Origin: Patella vulgata
Taxonomy: Eukaryota > Mollusca > Gastropoda > Patellidae
Assembly: GCF_932274485.2 (NCBI RefSeq)
Contig: NC_065884.2
Location: 36,289,540 to 36,353,539 of the forward strand
Reading direction: 5' to 3'
Length of the DNA: 64,000 nucleotides
Part shown: piece by piece, positions 46,543 to 57,572 of the stretch
How the letters are laid out: each line of letters opens with the position of its first letter
Numbering within the stretch: the first letter of the stretch is position 1
Position numbers and translations under genes: made by a program
The notes under the pieces: generated by a model
Told to the model about the DNA's origin: nothing
Seen by the model: the letters and a program-made list of their open reading frames with translations, nothing else
Databases searched by the model: none

Positions 46543-48005
46543 TTAAGTACTTAACTAATTAGCTTCTACCCTGATTTATAACAAACCATGACACATTCTA
46601 TGTAAAACTGACTGGTCATTGTGCCTGGTCATATATGCCTCCCCTTCACGATGTGTCGACCTCGACACTCATAAGAATAAATTATTATGTATAAAATATT
46701 AGAGACTATCATAAACTGTATATTTTCAATTTTCCCTCTACTGCTGCAATGAAACACAAAAATATTCCTTATTATTCATTTTTGCATGTATTTACAGTTC
46801 AATTATCAAGCAATTTGTTTCCATAACTTAAGGCCTATCCTTGGAACCGGAACTCTGTAATGTGTCATTCTCTGATAAAATTCTGGATCTTCTTTAATTA
46901 CTTTCTCTATCCATTCCAAACCAGTGAAGCACTCAATCAATGTTCTAGTTCTATATATACGTTTTTCAATCTGGAAATACTGTATAAAAGTTTCTGGATC
47001 TTGAAATTGAGCAAGTGCTCTGTATCTTTTACCATTTGGATATACAGTTTCATCACATTCACACATTCTGATGTCTGTCTGGGTGGCTGGTTTTGAAAGT
47101 TCATATGTGTCACATTTTGGCTTTGGAAACGGTCGGTCGTGGAATCTTATGCTTGTTTACTTCAGTCAATGATCTTCCATACTCATCTAGATCATATTCC
47201 TAGACCCATGTATTTGCTGCATGTGGTTTATTTATCCACTTAATTAAATACTCAAATTCACCATACAAATTACTTCTTCTTTTTTGTAAAATTTGATCTA
47301 TTGGCGTATCAGGTTGTGGTGTTGTTTCTGTCCATGTTTCCCATTTTGTTTGAACATGCCCCTCATCAACGGTCTGGGTTGTGGCTGAAGCCACTATTGT
47401 TTTTGCTTGAATATTTTTATCAGATGTATTCCTGCTCTCCGTTTGGGACTCACTGTCTTTTGTTGAATACAACGTCCCTTTTTCAACAGGACCTACAGTC
47501 AGAGAATTAATGTGAGTTGAAGTATTCTCTTTATTGAGTAAGACACACCTTTCTTTAAACTTCTGGCATCTAAGAATATCTCTTCTCTTTCTACTAGAAG
47601 AATTTGGGTTGTCCTTGTGAGCAGCTGTTTTTTTCCATGTCAAGGTAACTGAGAAATGATTATTTCCATTTTCACATCTCCACAGATGTGCTTCTGAATA
47701 TAAATCCATTACCTTAAGTATTTCTGCTAGTTTACTTGGGATCACTGGTTCAATCTTTGGTTGGGGGTTGGCTACTCGCTTGGCTTGTTAAAGACAGGTT
47801 TCCAGGATCTTGCCCCAATCTGCACCATATATAACCGCTAGGTTCTTCAATAACTAATAAGTCTGGAATGGTTCTTCAATCTTTTAATTACTGGAACTTA
47901 TCTCTTACAAATGACAATAATTCAATACTTACAATGTACACTTGCAGCACAGTGGATGATCGACGTAGCTGCAACTAAGTCGGGTGACCTAATGACTCCT
48001 ATTGA

Positions 48006-48660
48006 TGTTGTTGTTGTTTGTTAGTTGTATTTTACGTCCGCTTCCACTGGGGTGATATCGCAGACAATAACATGTTATGTATACAAGGTGCAATAATTTA
48101 CAATGTGATTAGTGAAAAAGAGGATAATTAGGTTTTTATATATATGTACAGAAGACAATAGATAACAGCAAGAGACATGAGATAGCAGGTGCAAAGAATA
48201 AAGAGGTGCCAGTGGACGTTTACAAAACAGACGAATTTGAAACAAAACAGACATGAATGTGGACGAACATTTGGACAGAGACAAACATTTAGACATAGTA
48301 TGTACATATATATATATTTAGGTCATTTTCGTCGGTCTGGTCGATTTGTCCGGTTGAATGGCAGGGCGGTGCAACTCTTCCTTGGGGCTTGTTGGTGAGT
48401 GTAAGGTCTGGACCATTCTTCCTTCCATTTGGTTTTGTTGTCCGGTATGGTGGTTGATTTCGTCATTATTTCTGTTGTTCATTCCTTTGTTGTTGGTTCT
48501 CTGAAGGAAGAATCCAGCGCCTGAAAGAGAAAGCTAGAGAAAAAAGAGTAGCTGGTCTTGTGATGGTTTTGTTTTTATTTCGTCTAGTAAGGCTTCGGGG
48601 GGTGGGGGGGGGGCTGGGGTTGGAGGAAAAAAAAATGCATTTATGGCAAGTTAGTATGAT
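48006..48660 (-). repeat. LINE/SINE tail insertion, longer copy
   Basis: At the low end the minus strand closes with 'tgtctgcgatatcacccca', 'gtggaagcggacgtaaaat' and a (CAAA/CAA)n tail, matching 26,697-26,754 and the LINE-N tail. It interrupts an LTR remnant right at 48,005. How far it extends to the right is uncertain; a G-run lies at 48,598-48,612. No target duplication was found. Confidence 0.5.
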
Positions 48661-48780
48661 ATACATTCAATCAAAATTTATTAGGAGTTAATAAATACAA
48701 TAATACATATATGGTGGCTTAATATGATCTACAATCAATACTTATTTAGTCAAATAAATAAAAGTGTAAAGAATATTTCA
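48661..48780. repeat. Short AT-rich duplication
   Basis: Two diverged ~75-bp units ('atgatatacattcaatcaaa' and 'atgatctacaatcaatact') occur. No gene. Confidence 0.4.
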
Positions 48781-49018
48781 GGGTGTGTAACGTTTCCCTC
48801 TTATGGGGACATTTTTGCGCTATCACCCTACTTTATTAATTAATAGTTTTATTTGTGGTGTAGGACAGGTGGCGATTCCCTCTAGGGGATTTTTTTTCGC
48901 TTCATCCTACATTGTATAATTTGATTTATTAATTTTATCGGAGTTTTATTAGTAGTGTAGGGCGGTTTACGCTTCCTTCTAGAGGACATTTTTACGTTCC
49001 GCCCTACTGTTAATTAAT
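48781..49018. repeat. Three tandem stem-loop units
   Basis: Three ~80-bp units, each bounded by an inverted repeat: GGGTG/CACCC (about 48,782/48,827), GTAGGA/TCCTAC (about 48,860/48,905) and GTAGGGCGG/CCGCCCTAC (about 48,957/49,000). Each carries an inner 'tccctctagggga'-like palindrome and is separated by 'ttaattaatt'. They lie just past the end of the Ty3/Gypsy fossil. Confidence 0.75.
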
Positions 49019-49026
49019 TAATTTTA

Positions 49027-49822
49027 TTATTCAGTGTCGAGGGTGAACATACACCCAGGAGTTGGGAAATCAACACAATGTACATTCATTGCTGTCATCT
49101 CCAACTGATTGAAATGTTCCTCATGTATGCCCGTCCATCCGCATGAACCCTTGCTGCGATACAACTCATATTGAGGAAAAGCAAGAGCTGCAAATTCCCG
49201 AACATGACCACGGTGGTAATTGATAGATCCAAGAAAGGGGATCAAATTATCCCTATTAAAAGGAACAGGCCATTTCGTGACAGCCTCGTTATTACGTTTG
49301 GTGATATTTAATATTAATTCTAATCCTGGATCAACTTTGACAAAGTTATGTGTAGACATGGAGGGACCTAATAAAGGAGCATCTGAATTGTGAAGCCCCT
49401 TATCTACCTCAAATGCCTGGGATTTTGGAAATTGGTACAGGTGATTGAACGATGGCGTGTATTCGGGAATCACAGGGGGGGCTCGATTGTCAAGTTTAAA
49501 CTCAGATCTCAAGACATTGGTCTGCCTGTTTATTGCATCCATGACCTGCTCAAATTTAGTATTAATGACATGCTCTAGTGCGTTCAGTCGGACATGAAAA
49601 TGCGACTTCCCCCTCATCTTCTTGAAGTAAAAATGTAATTCTTTGTTCCTCCACCCAATCACCCCATTCTAAAGTTGGTAAATCGTCTGCCTCTTCAAGA
49701 GGTTCAAATTTGAGCAAACCGTCCCTCCCTCTTATTAATATAATCTGCATTGCCTTTGAGTGATCAATGGTAGGCAATGTCATCAGTTCTTCCACAGTGG
49801 CAGTCTGTATGTATATAACCAT
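49027..49822 (-). mobile_element. Ty3/Gypsy pol fossil, broken
   Basis: The downstream part (49,027-49,330) is recognisable as the Ty3/Gypsy RT thumb and connection to RNase H by the order of KWPVP, FLGSINYHRGH, WTGIHEEHFNQL and FTLDT. The upstream part (about 49,560-49,822) resembles a small helix-hairpin-helix segment. RNase H, integrase and LTRs are not present. Broken, with more than one break; age unknown. Confidence 0.65.
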
Positions 49823-51824
49823 CTTTATTACAAAGTCAGCTTTTTTTAGATTATTTGGTGGTGTGATGGAAGTGGTCCTTAAATTTATAAATAGAGACTA
49901 AATAAAAATGGTGAACACTTTTAATGAAGCTGATGTGTGACTTGACCTAAGTGAACCAACAATAAAGTCAGCTGTTAAGGTCAACTCAAAACATTAGGAT
50001 TTGTGAGGTTAAAGTTGTGAAGAGCAGAACTTACTGGTCACGTGACTTCTCAGAATAGAAATAACGAATATTTATGGATGTCTGATAATTTATTCTGTTA
50101 TGGCTAATTAAATTTAATATAGATTCCAGTTGTAGATTTAACAAATAAAGACTCGAATTGCTTTTTACTACTCAGTTATAGTTTATATACGATCTGAACA
50201 TTCAGAAAATCAGTGAGTGATTATTCACACTTCCCCACGGATTGAGAACGCTATCAGCATATAAACAAATCAGACGACTTGAGTTGAGTAGCAATTCAAC
50301 ACCGATGACGAAGATAGTTTTTGTAGAAAATAAATTATCTTGAACTTCAATATAAATCAGAATTAAAGAAATGTATTACTAGTTTCCACTATGCTACACT
50401 CGATGTGAACATATACAGCAGACGATGGGTTGGCGTAGTAATACAATTCTAAAGACCTAGCGATGTGCGCTGTCAATATATTCAGAATATCAATAAATAA
50501 TACCCTATTTTATATTGCAAGCAAACTGTATGGTTTTTATAACTGAAGTAAATAATTTAATACAAATTTCGACCACAACAAATAGCAAACGATAGAGAAC
50601 TATTTCCTCTATCTAACACTATATTTCGTAAACGCTGATAAACAATATATGTTGATCAGCAAAATATCACAGTAAATTATATATAAAACAATTTACCATG
50701 AATGACTTTATACAAAACACCTTATAGTGAACGAGTGGATAAATCAACACTGTTACTAAATTATGTGTTACGGCAGAATGCTGATTCCCTTCTTATTTAG
50801 TCCAAGTCTGTAATTTGAACTTAACGTAATCCAAATCTGAGTTTCATACTCAACCATTTTTAGCAAACGCCATTGATGTGTAGAAAAAACGGCATGTGTA
50901 TTAGAGACCATGTATTTCTAACGCCTGTTACCCTCTCACAAGTTGTAAGTTTACTTGAGAATTATATAAAAGTGTAAACAGATATCGCAGATCATTTCTA
51001 TATTATTTTTATTCACTGTCAAGTCATAATTCTGTCAAATTTAACGATTTACTTTCGGGTGTTTTTCCCCACGCAAAACCGACATTGCTTGTGTCACGTG
51101 TGTGCAATTTCCTCACCTGCTACATGTAACTTTGTATTCCTTGATAGGTGATGCATTGCATATTTTGAGTCGTTTTAGTCCCAGCGGCACTCTCCAATAC
51201 TTATTACTTATTAATTATGTAGAAGTATATGTTACAGAGTTCATTGTAAATACATGCATGTGTATTTTTATCTTTTCAGTGAAACCGTTCTTCGTTCATT
51301 CTTTCATCATTCGTTCATCGTTCGTTCATCGTTAGTTGTAACCTGATGTACTGTATCATTTGTTCAATATACTGTTATTGTAACGTTTCATTGTACACAA
51401 TCATCCAACGTTCATGTATTCATTAACGTAATACCTACCTTCATTGTCATCATGTTGAACAAGTTTATCAAAAATGGGTACAGGAATAAACGAATAACGA
51501 TTGATTTTTCTACTTCCTCTTTTATTTTTAACGAACGGTCATTGCAGGAGCAATATTAAGAGTACTTGCTTCGTTGAGGTCTTGACATAAAGTGAAGTGT
51601 AAAACATAAACCGGAAGTTGATAGCGTTGGTGTCACATGGTTTACCACAAAGTCAACAATTTTGATAATGGCCATAAGAATTTTCTAGAACAAAGCTGCT
51701 TTACTGCTAATGTGGTCAAGCACGATGTAAATGAGATTATTATGATCTTCAAAAAAAGGGTAATCAGATACAAAGTACTGCCTTTCGAATCCAACCAACT
51801 GTCATGTTAAATAACAAATGTTGA
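49823..51824. other. Unassigned, AT-rich
   Basis: No recognisable gene. A (GTTCATC)-like simple repeat lies at 51,288-51,336. Much of it is probably intron of the kinase gene on the minus strand; no further exon could be identified by eye. Confidence 0.45.
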
Positions 51825-52059
51825 CAGGAACCAACATCTTTGGGTTATAAAGATATATTTCAAGTTTCATCAAAATTATATCAAAATTGTGACTTATTGA
51901 GGGTCCACAACCTTGATATACCATATATATATACACTATTTGCATACGAGGGGTGGCCATTTTGTCCGGCAGTTTTGGTCCAATTTTCACGAAATTCGAA
52001 CTCAATCATCATTAGGGTGTAACGGTGATATATTCAAACAGTTTTTTAAATCCGAGAAA
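51825..52059 (+). repeat. Family A element, left part
   Basis: Monomer text 'atttcaagtttcatcaaaat' and 'ggtccacaaccttgatatac' is interrupted by family B at 52,060 and resumes at 52,598. Confidence 0.7.
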
Positions 52060-52597
52060 GATAGGTTGCCAGGCAACGAAACATACGCCCACAGCAGCTA
52101 AATTGTCCGGGCAGTAAACAAGAGTTGTGCAATATTTTTACTTTTTTTGGCAATGAAAATCTGATTAAGAGTAACTTAAAGTCAGTCGGATATTAACTTT
52201 GGCCTCTAGAGCATCCACAAGATATTTTGAAGTGATCAAGGGCCATCACTCTGGCAGTAATTATCGGAAATCGCTGAAAATCAATAGGATTCTTTGTCTC
52301 ATGACCTTAAACACTGTATATAAATTTAATTTAATGTCAATCAGATATTAACTATGGCCACTAGAGCGTCCACAAGATATTTTGAAGTGATCAAGGGCCA
52401 TAACTTTGGCAGTAATTATCGTAAATCGCTGAAAATAAATAGGCTTATTCTTTTCATGACCTTAAACACTGTGTATAAATTTAAAGTCAATCGGATATTA
52501 ACTTAGGCTCTAGGGCGTCTACAAGCAATTGTGGACGCCGGACAGCCAGACGGACGGGGGTGAAGAAAACTTACGACCACATTTCAATGTGGCGTAT
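52060..52597 (+). mobile_element. Family B element inserted in family A
   Basis: GATAGGTTGCCAGGCAACG start and 'caatgtggcgtat' end; about two monomers. Family A flanks on both sides, joined at an A-run ('gagaaa' left, 'aaaaattg' right). Confidence 0.85.
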
Positions 52598-53068
52598 AAA
52601 AATTGTTACCCCTAAAAACGTGATTTTTCGTACAATTAAGGGCCATAATTCAGGAAGATATGATTCGTTATGTGCGAATTTTGAAAGGACCCGAGATCTT
52701 TGGGCTTTGGGAGATAGACCTATATTTTAAGTTTTGTCAAAATTAGGGTGAAACGGTGATATACTAAAACGTTTTTTAAATCGGATAATAATTGTGACCT
52801 CTAGAGCGATCACATGTTAAAAATGTGATTTTTCGTACAATTAGGGGTCATAATTCAGGAAGTTACGCAAATATCGAAAGGAACCAAGATCTTTGGGGTA
52901 TAAACAAGCATTTCAAGTTTCATCAAAATCAGATGAAAATTGTGACCTCTAGAGTGTTCACAAGGTAAAAACGTGATTTTTCGTACAATCAGGGGCCATA
53001 ATCCATGAAGTTATGGTCCAATATATGCCTATATCGAAAGGAATCGAGATCTTTGGGAGATAGACCTG
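52598..53068 (+). repeat. Family A element, right part
   Basis: Two and a half monomers ('gtgatttttcgtacaatcag', 'tttcaagtttcatcaaaatc') ending at 'gagatagacctgtg' without a terminal stem-loop. Confidence 0.7.
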
Positions 53069-53694
53069 TGGGTATTGTAAATCAAATCTAGAAATTAGTT
53101 AACTTACTTACAGAAATATTATGAAAATTCCTTATTCCAGTACTAAGTTAACTTACTTACAGAAAAATTATGAAAATTCCTTATTCCAGTACTATTGTGT
53201 AGCAATATTGATAATTCCATGTGTTGTGAAAACGTCGTGTATATTGTTACTCTTATTATACACAACAATATTCTAGGGAGCGATATTGTCGCTAGCTTTG
53301 AAGTTAGTTATCCGTTAGTTATTCATTATTAGGAATTACGTTAGGATTCTGCGTAATAGGTGGTCTTAAACCGATAAATGTGAGAAATGTGCCATGGATA
53401 ATTATATATTTATCTTCTTTTCGAAGTTATTGTATTACAACTCAAAATTATCCAGGTCAGCGTGTTTTCTACAGAACATGTGGTAATACGTGTAAGCTAC
53501 TGGGATGATTTTGCTTTGGTCAATTCGGCCATTTCGATTATTTAAGTAGCTAAAAGGGAATATTTTATTAATAAATAACTATCCTAAGCCTTACTAATAT
53601 TTCAGTTTTAAGTCCAAAATTTTATTTTTTGTGTACACCATTCTGACAAAGTCGTATAGACACATAAATTCACAATACCCTACCATGAATATAC
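53069..53694. other. Unassigned, with a 49-bp direct duplication
   Basis: 53,097-53,145 and 53,146-53,194 are near-identical ('gttaacttacttacagaaa', 'aattccttattccagtacta'). Nothing else was recognised. Confidence 0.55.
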
Positions 53695-53985
53695 CAGCGG
53701 TTGCCAGGCAAGATATTCCCACATTTTGCAAGAGATGGATAGAGAACAAGCTAAAAACTAAAGCAATTTTTTCTACAACCAGGGGTCATAATCCAGGAAA
53801 TTATGTTCCAATTACATGCCAATATCGAAAGGATCTGAGATCTTTGGGAGAGAGACCTATATTTCAAGTTTCGTCAAAATCGGATAAAAACTGTGACCTG
53901 TAAGTGTCCAGAAACAAATGTGAACGGATGGACAGACACATGGACGATGGACAGGGGCAACGACAATATGTCCATTATGTCCCTT
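53695..53985 (+). repeat. Family A element, short copy
   Basis: Left tip 'cagcggttgccaggcaagat', one monomer, then a right end with 'ggacgatggacaggggcaac' and a weak stem-loop 'tccattatgtcc'. It looks complete at both ends though short, and lies directly before a family D copy. Confidence 0.7.
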
Positions 53986-53989
53986 TAAT

Positions 53990-55570
53990 AAGCCAAGCCA
54001 ACAGTGAGGCTGATGTCCCCCGCCGAAATCCCCAAATAAATAGATGACATATATTAATTAATCGCACATCTATTTTTTTCCAAAGTATCAAGCAGTCAAA
54101 CTGATTATCAACTATACACTAAGTTTCATCACTCTCTATCAGATAGAATCAAAGTTATCTTGTCCCAAAGCAGGAAATTGCTGATCTTTGCTTAGCTTTA
54201 GCTCGATATGTTAATCATTGAACTCAGTCAAGACGATCATCTACATCAAGTTTAAACATTCTACCTCAATTAGAAGAAGAGTTGTTATGTTCCAAAGTCG
54301 TGACCAATCAAAATGCGTATTGCTCGTTAGCATAAGCAGAAAATTCTCATCATCGAACTTAGTCAAGGTATTGATGTAATGAAACTATACACCAAGTGTC
54401 ATCACTCTCGCTTAATGAGAACTAAAGTTATCGTGTACCAAAGCATCGACCAATCAAATTGCTTATCTCTACTTATCCTAAGCAGAAAATGCTGATCTTC
54501 GCACTCCATCAAGGCATTGACCTCATAAACCCCTACACCAAGTTTGAACATTCAAGCTTAATTAGAAGGAGAGTTATTGTGTTCCAAACTCTCGGCAAAT
54601 CAAATTGCTTATCGCTCTGCTTACCCTGAGCAGAAAATGCTCATCATCGAACTTAGTCAAGATATTGATGTAATGAAACTATACACCAAGTTTCATCACT
54701 CTCACTTAATTGGAACTAAAGTTATCGTGTCCCAAAGCATCAACCAATCAAATTGCTTATCTCTGCTTACCCTAAGCAGAAAATGCTTATCTTCACACTC
54801 CATCAAGGCATTGACCTAATAAACACCTACACCAAGTTTGAACATTCTAGCTCAATTAGAAGGAGGGTTATTGTGTTCCAAAATCTCGGCCAATCAAATT
54901 GCTTATTGCTCTGCTTACCCTGAGCAGAAAATGCTCATCATCGAACTTAGTCAAGGTATTGATGTAATGAAACTATACACCAAGTTCCATCACTCCCACT
55001 TAATTGGAACTAAAGTTATCGTGTCCCAAAGCATCAACCAATCAAATTGCTTATCTTTGCTTACCCTAAGCAGAAAATGCTTATTTTCACACTCCATCAA
55101 GGCATTGACCTAATAAACACCTACACCAAGTTTAAACATTCTAGCTCGATTAGAAGGAGGGTTATTGTGTTCCAAAGTCTCGGCCAATTAAATTGCTTAT
55201 CGCTCTGCTTACCCTGAGCAGAAAATGCTCATTATCGAACTTAGTCAAGCTATTGATGTAATGAAACTATACACCAAGTTTCATCCCTCTCACATAATTA
55301 GAACTAAAGTTATCGTGTCCCAAAGCATCAACCAATCAAATTACTTATCTCTGCTTACCCTAACCTGAAAATGCTCATCTTCGAACTCCATCAAGGCATT
55401 GACCTAATAAACACCTACACCAAGTTTGAACATTCTAGCTCAATTAGAAGGAGAGTTATTGTGTCCCAAAAAGTGTGAAGGACAGACAAACGGACAGACA
55501 GACAGACAGACAGACAGATGGACGAACCCATTTTAATAGTCCCCTGCTTTCTTCGAAAAGCGGGGGACAA
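53990..55570 (+). repeat. Family D element, copy 3, complete
   Basis: Left end 'ccaagccaacagtgaggct'; ten or more ~145-bp half units in alternating order; a (GACA)n tract at 55,485-55,517; right stem-loop at 55,539-55,567 (GTCCCCTGCTTT...AAAAGCGGGGGAC). It stops about 30 bp from the splice donor of the kinase exon. Confidence 0.8.
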
Positions 55571-55600
55571 ATATAAAAGACTGGCTAGAGAAATACTTAC

Positions 55601-55713
55601 TTCCGTCCCAGTAATTCAGCAACTAGTTTGTCTTTATCTTTAAAACATTGTAAAGAGTTCATTGTAGACAGAACATCAGCATCTAAATCTTCTACAGTTG
55701 GCACTATTGATGT
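55601..55713 (-). CDS. BRSK/SAD-like kinase, one internal exon (UBA-like segment)
   Basis: On the minus strand 'tttttttctaatag' (acceptor) precedes a 113-bp open block and 'gtaagtat' (strong donor) follows it. The block encodes TSIVPTVEDLDADVLSTMNS followed by LQCFKDKDKLVAELLGR, entering in phase 0 and leaving after two bases of a codon. From memory, vertebrate BRSK2 has EDIDPDVLDSMHSLGCF at the start of its UBA-like domain just after the kinase domain, which is a close match in sequence and spacing. BRSK kinases are AMPK-related serine/threonine kinases acting in neuronal polarity and presynaptic function. Catalytic exons should lie at higher coordinates and the C-terminal KA1-like exons at lower ones; none was identified in the window. 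Confidence 0.72.
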
Positions 55714-56143
55714 CTATTAGAAAAAAAGTAAGTATTATTAGAAAACATCAAAAACAATGAAAATGAAAGCTGAAAATAATCACCCTCTCAGAAAACTATT
55801 CTATAGTGCATGTTTCATAAATAATACTGAACTAATGATACTATGTGAAATTTAATTCAAATTGAAAGGTTTATTTAATCTTAACCTAAAATATAGTTAT
55901 GGTTCAGAATAGTGCAATGCACATATGTTGTCTTCGCTTCAATAATCATTTGAAAAACAATGTGAAAAAATCAAAGCACTATAATGCCTATTAAAGAATA
56001 CAAATGACACAAGAAAATGTAATATTTAGTTTACAAACAATAGCTAACACAGGAATAAAACATAAACACATATACAGTCCAGTACCAAGAGAGCTATATC
56101 CTAATTTTAGTTTGATTATGACTATGTTTATACATAAACTACC
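55714..56143. other. Intron sequence upstream of the kinase exon
   Basis: AT-rich with no repeat family recognised. The left copy of the target duplication of the next insertion (CATAAACTACC) ends at 56,143. Confidence 0.5.
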
Positions 56144-56198
56144 CCTGTCTTCATTAGCCCAGTTCGGAGCAGAACAGTAGGACGTTAAACCCCATTTC
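56144..56198 (+). mobile_element. 55-bp SINE1-tail insertion with target duplication
   Basis: CATAAACTACC flanks it (56,133-56,143; 56,198-56,208, overlapping by one base). The insert reads 'cttcattagcccagttcgg', then 'agcagaacagtaggacgtta' and 'aaccccatttc', which is the 3' end of SINE1 (39,403-39,852). The head is missing: extreme 5' truncation. Confidence 0.85.
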
Positions 56199-56417
56199 AT
56201 AAACTACCTAGCAAAAGGAATATGACACTTAATGCACATGTTCCATAAAAAAAACAGTTTTGATATAAACAATGAATATTTTATTGAGAGGAATGAGTTT
56301 CTGATGTCTGGAGCAAAAATAAAAACATTAACAATAGTGTACTGGCCACAAGTCAGGGTTAAAGATCAATGGGGTCTAGATAAGGAGAAGGCCTCAAATA
56401 AGTCCTTTTGCAGTCTC

Positions 56418-57353
56418 TCATTTGACAAGACACAACATTAATAGCATGTGGATACATGCCAAAACACGTCTCCTCATAGATGGCGTCAGCTGGCTTATGA
56501 CGCCATTGGGAATCCTTTTCCATTCTTGCAATAAACCTTGCTCAAGCTGATGTAAATGTGCAGGTGGTGTCCATTGCCACAGTTGCCGATCAAGATGATC
56601 CAAGAGGTGTTCTATTTGGTTCATGTCAGAAGAACATGCTGGCCTAGGAATGTGTGGACATTTACATTGTTTAAATAATCACGAACCAGTCTGGCTGTAT
56701 GTGATTGGGCATTACCATGCTGCAAAATGATAACCCTGTGTTGTTGTTGTATGAATGGCACTTGCACAGGTTGCCGAACTTCATCTCTGTATCTTTGGGT
56801 AGTCTGGTCTCCAAGGTCGGATGATAACAAGCCTCCCCATATCATAATGCCATTTCCACCATAAGGAAAAACATCTTGAGTGCAGTTAGGTGCAACACGA
56901 ATCTGACCATCATTTCAGAACTGGTTGAAGCGACTTTCGTCTGGGAAAAGCACACATTGCCAATCACGCCGCTGCTATCGACGTACAGTTCCTGCCCATT
57001 ATAACCTTTGCTGACAGATCATTCCTCGAAATGGTCAGTAGGCTCTTATCCAACAATGCAGAGTCATCGGGAGAAAGTGTCTACTTATGCAGTGTCCCAA
57101 TGCTGTGGCCATCGTTGCAGTCGTAGTCATGAACATTCTGGAGTGAAATGTCCAGATATTGTGGTCTTCAGCTGGAGTTGTGACCCTTGGAGCTTGGTCG
57201 GTCTTGAGTTCAGCATGTTTGCTCTAACCACCAAAAAAGGTTGCTAATGGCGGTTAGACTGCAGTGGAATGTTTTTGTAATTTGCCGTTGAGAAGCCCCC
57301 ATCTGTGCCATACCAATAGCCCACTCTCGTTTTTCCAGTGTTAATCTTGGCAT
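56418..57353 (-). pseudogene. Tc1/mariner-type transposase, dead
   Basis: Minus-strand pieces in order: MPRLTLEKREWAIGMAQMGA and a helix-turn-helix region (from 57,353), LFPDESRFNQF with the first catalytic Asp, MIWGGLLSS, then ILQHGNAQSHTARLV where the family has D-N-A-R-P-H-T-A, so the second catalytic Asp is Gly, and NQIEHLLDHL near the third catalytic position. Stops follow LEQTC and NQF, and frames change between pieces. DDE transposases of this family cut and paste at TA sites. Terminal inverted repeats were not found by eye. Confidence 0.85.
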
Positions 57354-57572
57354 CTCTGTAGTAGTATTTTTTTCATACTAAATCATCGCTCTGGCTAACC
57401 TAGTATTTATGCAACAATCATGCTCATGCATCTCGAGAAAATACCCACAATCCTGGTTTTACAAAATTCAGCATATCCTGCATTCAGTGACTGCGATGTG
57501 TACACAGGGTATATTGTGTCAATTATTTTCTGATAATGTTTAATCATATTGCAACATTATTGTATAGATAAC
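57354..57572. other. Unassigned, possibly the end of the Tc1/mariner copy
   Basis: No repeat family recognised until the family A left tip at 57,573. Confidence 0.4.

Larger units (their letters stand above)
42811..48005 (-). mobile_element. LTR retrotransposon fossil (minus), broken and mostly lost
   Basis: A ~175-bp direct repeat (42,811-42,985; 47,829-48,005), about 95% alike, behaves as LTR remnants: on the minus strand the right copy ends 'gcggttatata', followed by a 'tggtgcag' primer-site-like start and a gag-like region (47,745-46,806). The left copy has a TATA-like 'aatataaaaagg' upstream on the minus strand, suggesting the LTR was longer. The gag-like region contains a chromodomain-like segment near 47,200-47,310. 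Pol is missing. It carries a 3.44-kb DNA element (43,103-46,542). Family uncertain; broken, with several breaks. Confidence 0.55.

Noticed and set aside
43099-46546. Firm assignment of the 43-kb element to piggyBac
   Set aside because: TTAA at both edges could equally be part of the arms or a Kolobok duplication, and no transposase is present.
50040-50110. Possible minus-strand exon ending at a GTAAGT near 50,035
   Set aside because: A donor-like GTAAGT and an upstream AG bracket about 50 bp of open frame, but the peptide matches nothing I recognise and fits no BRSK segment.
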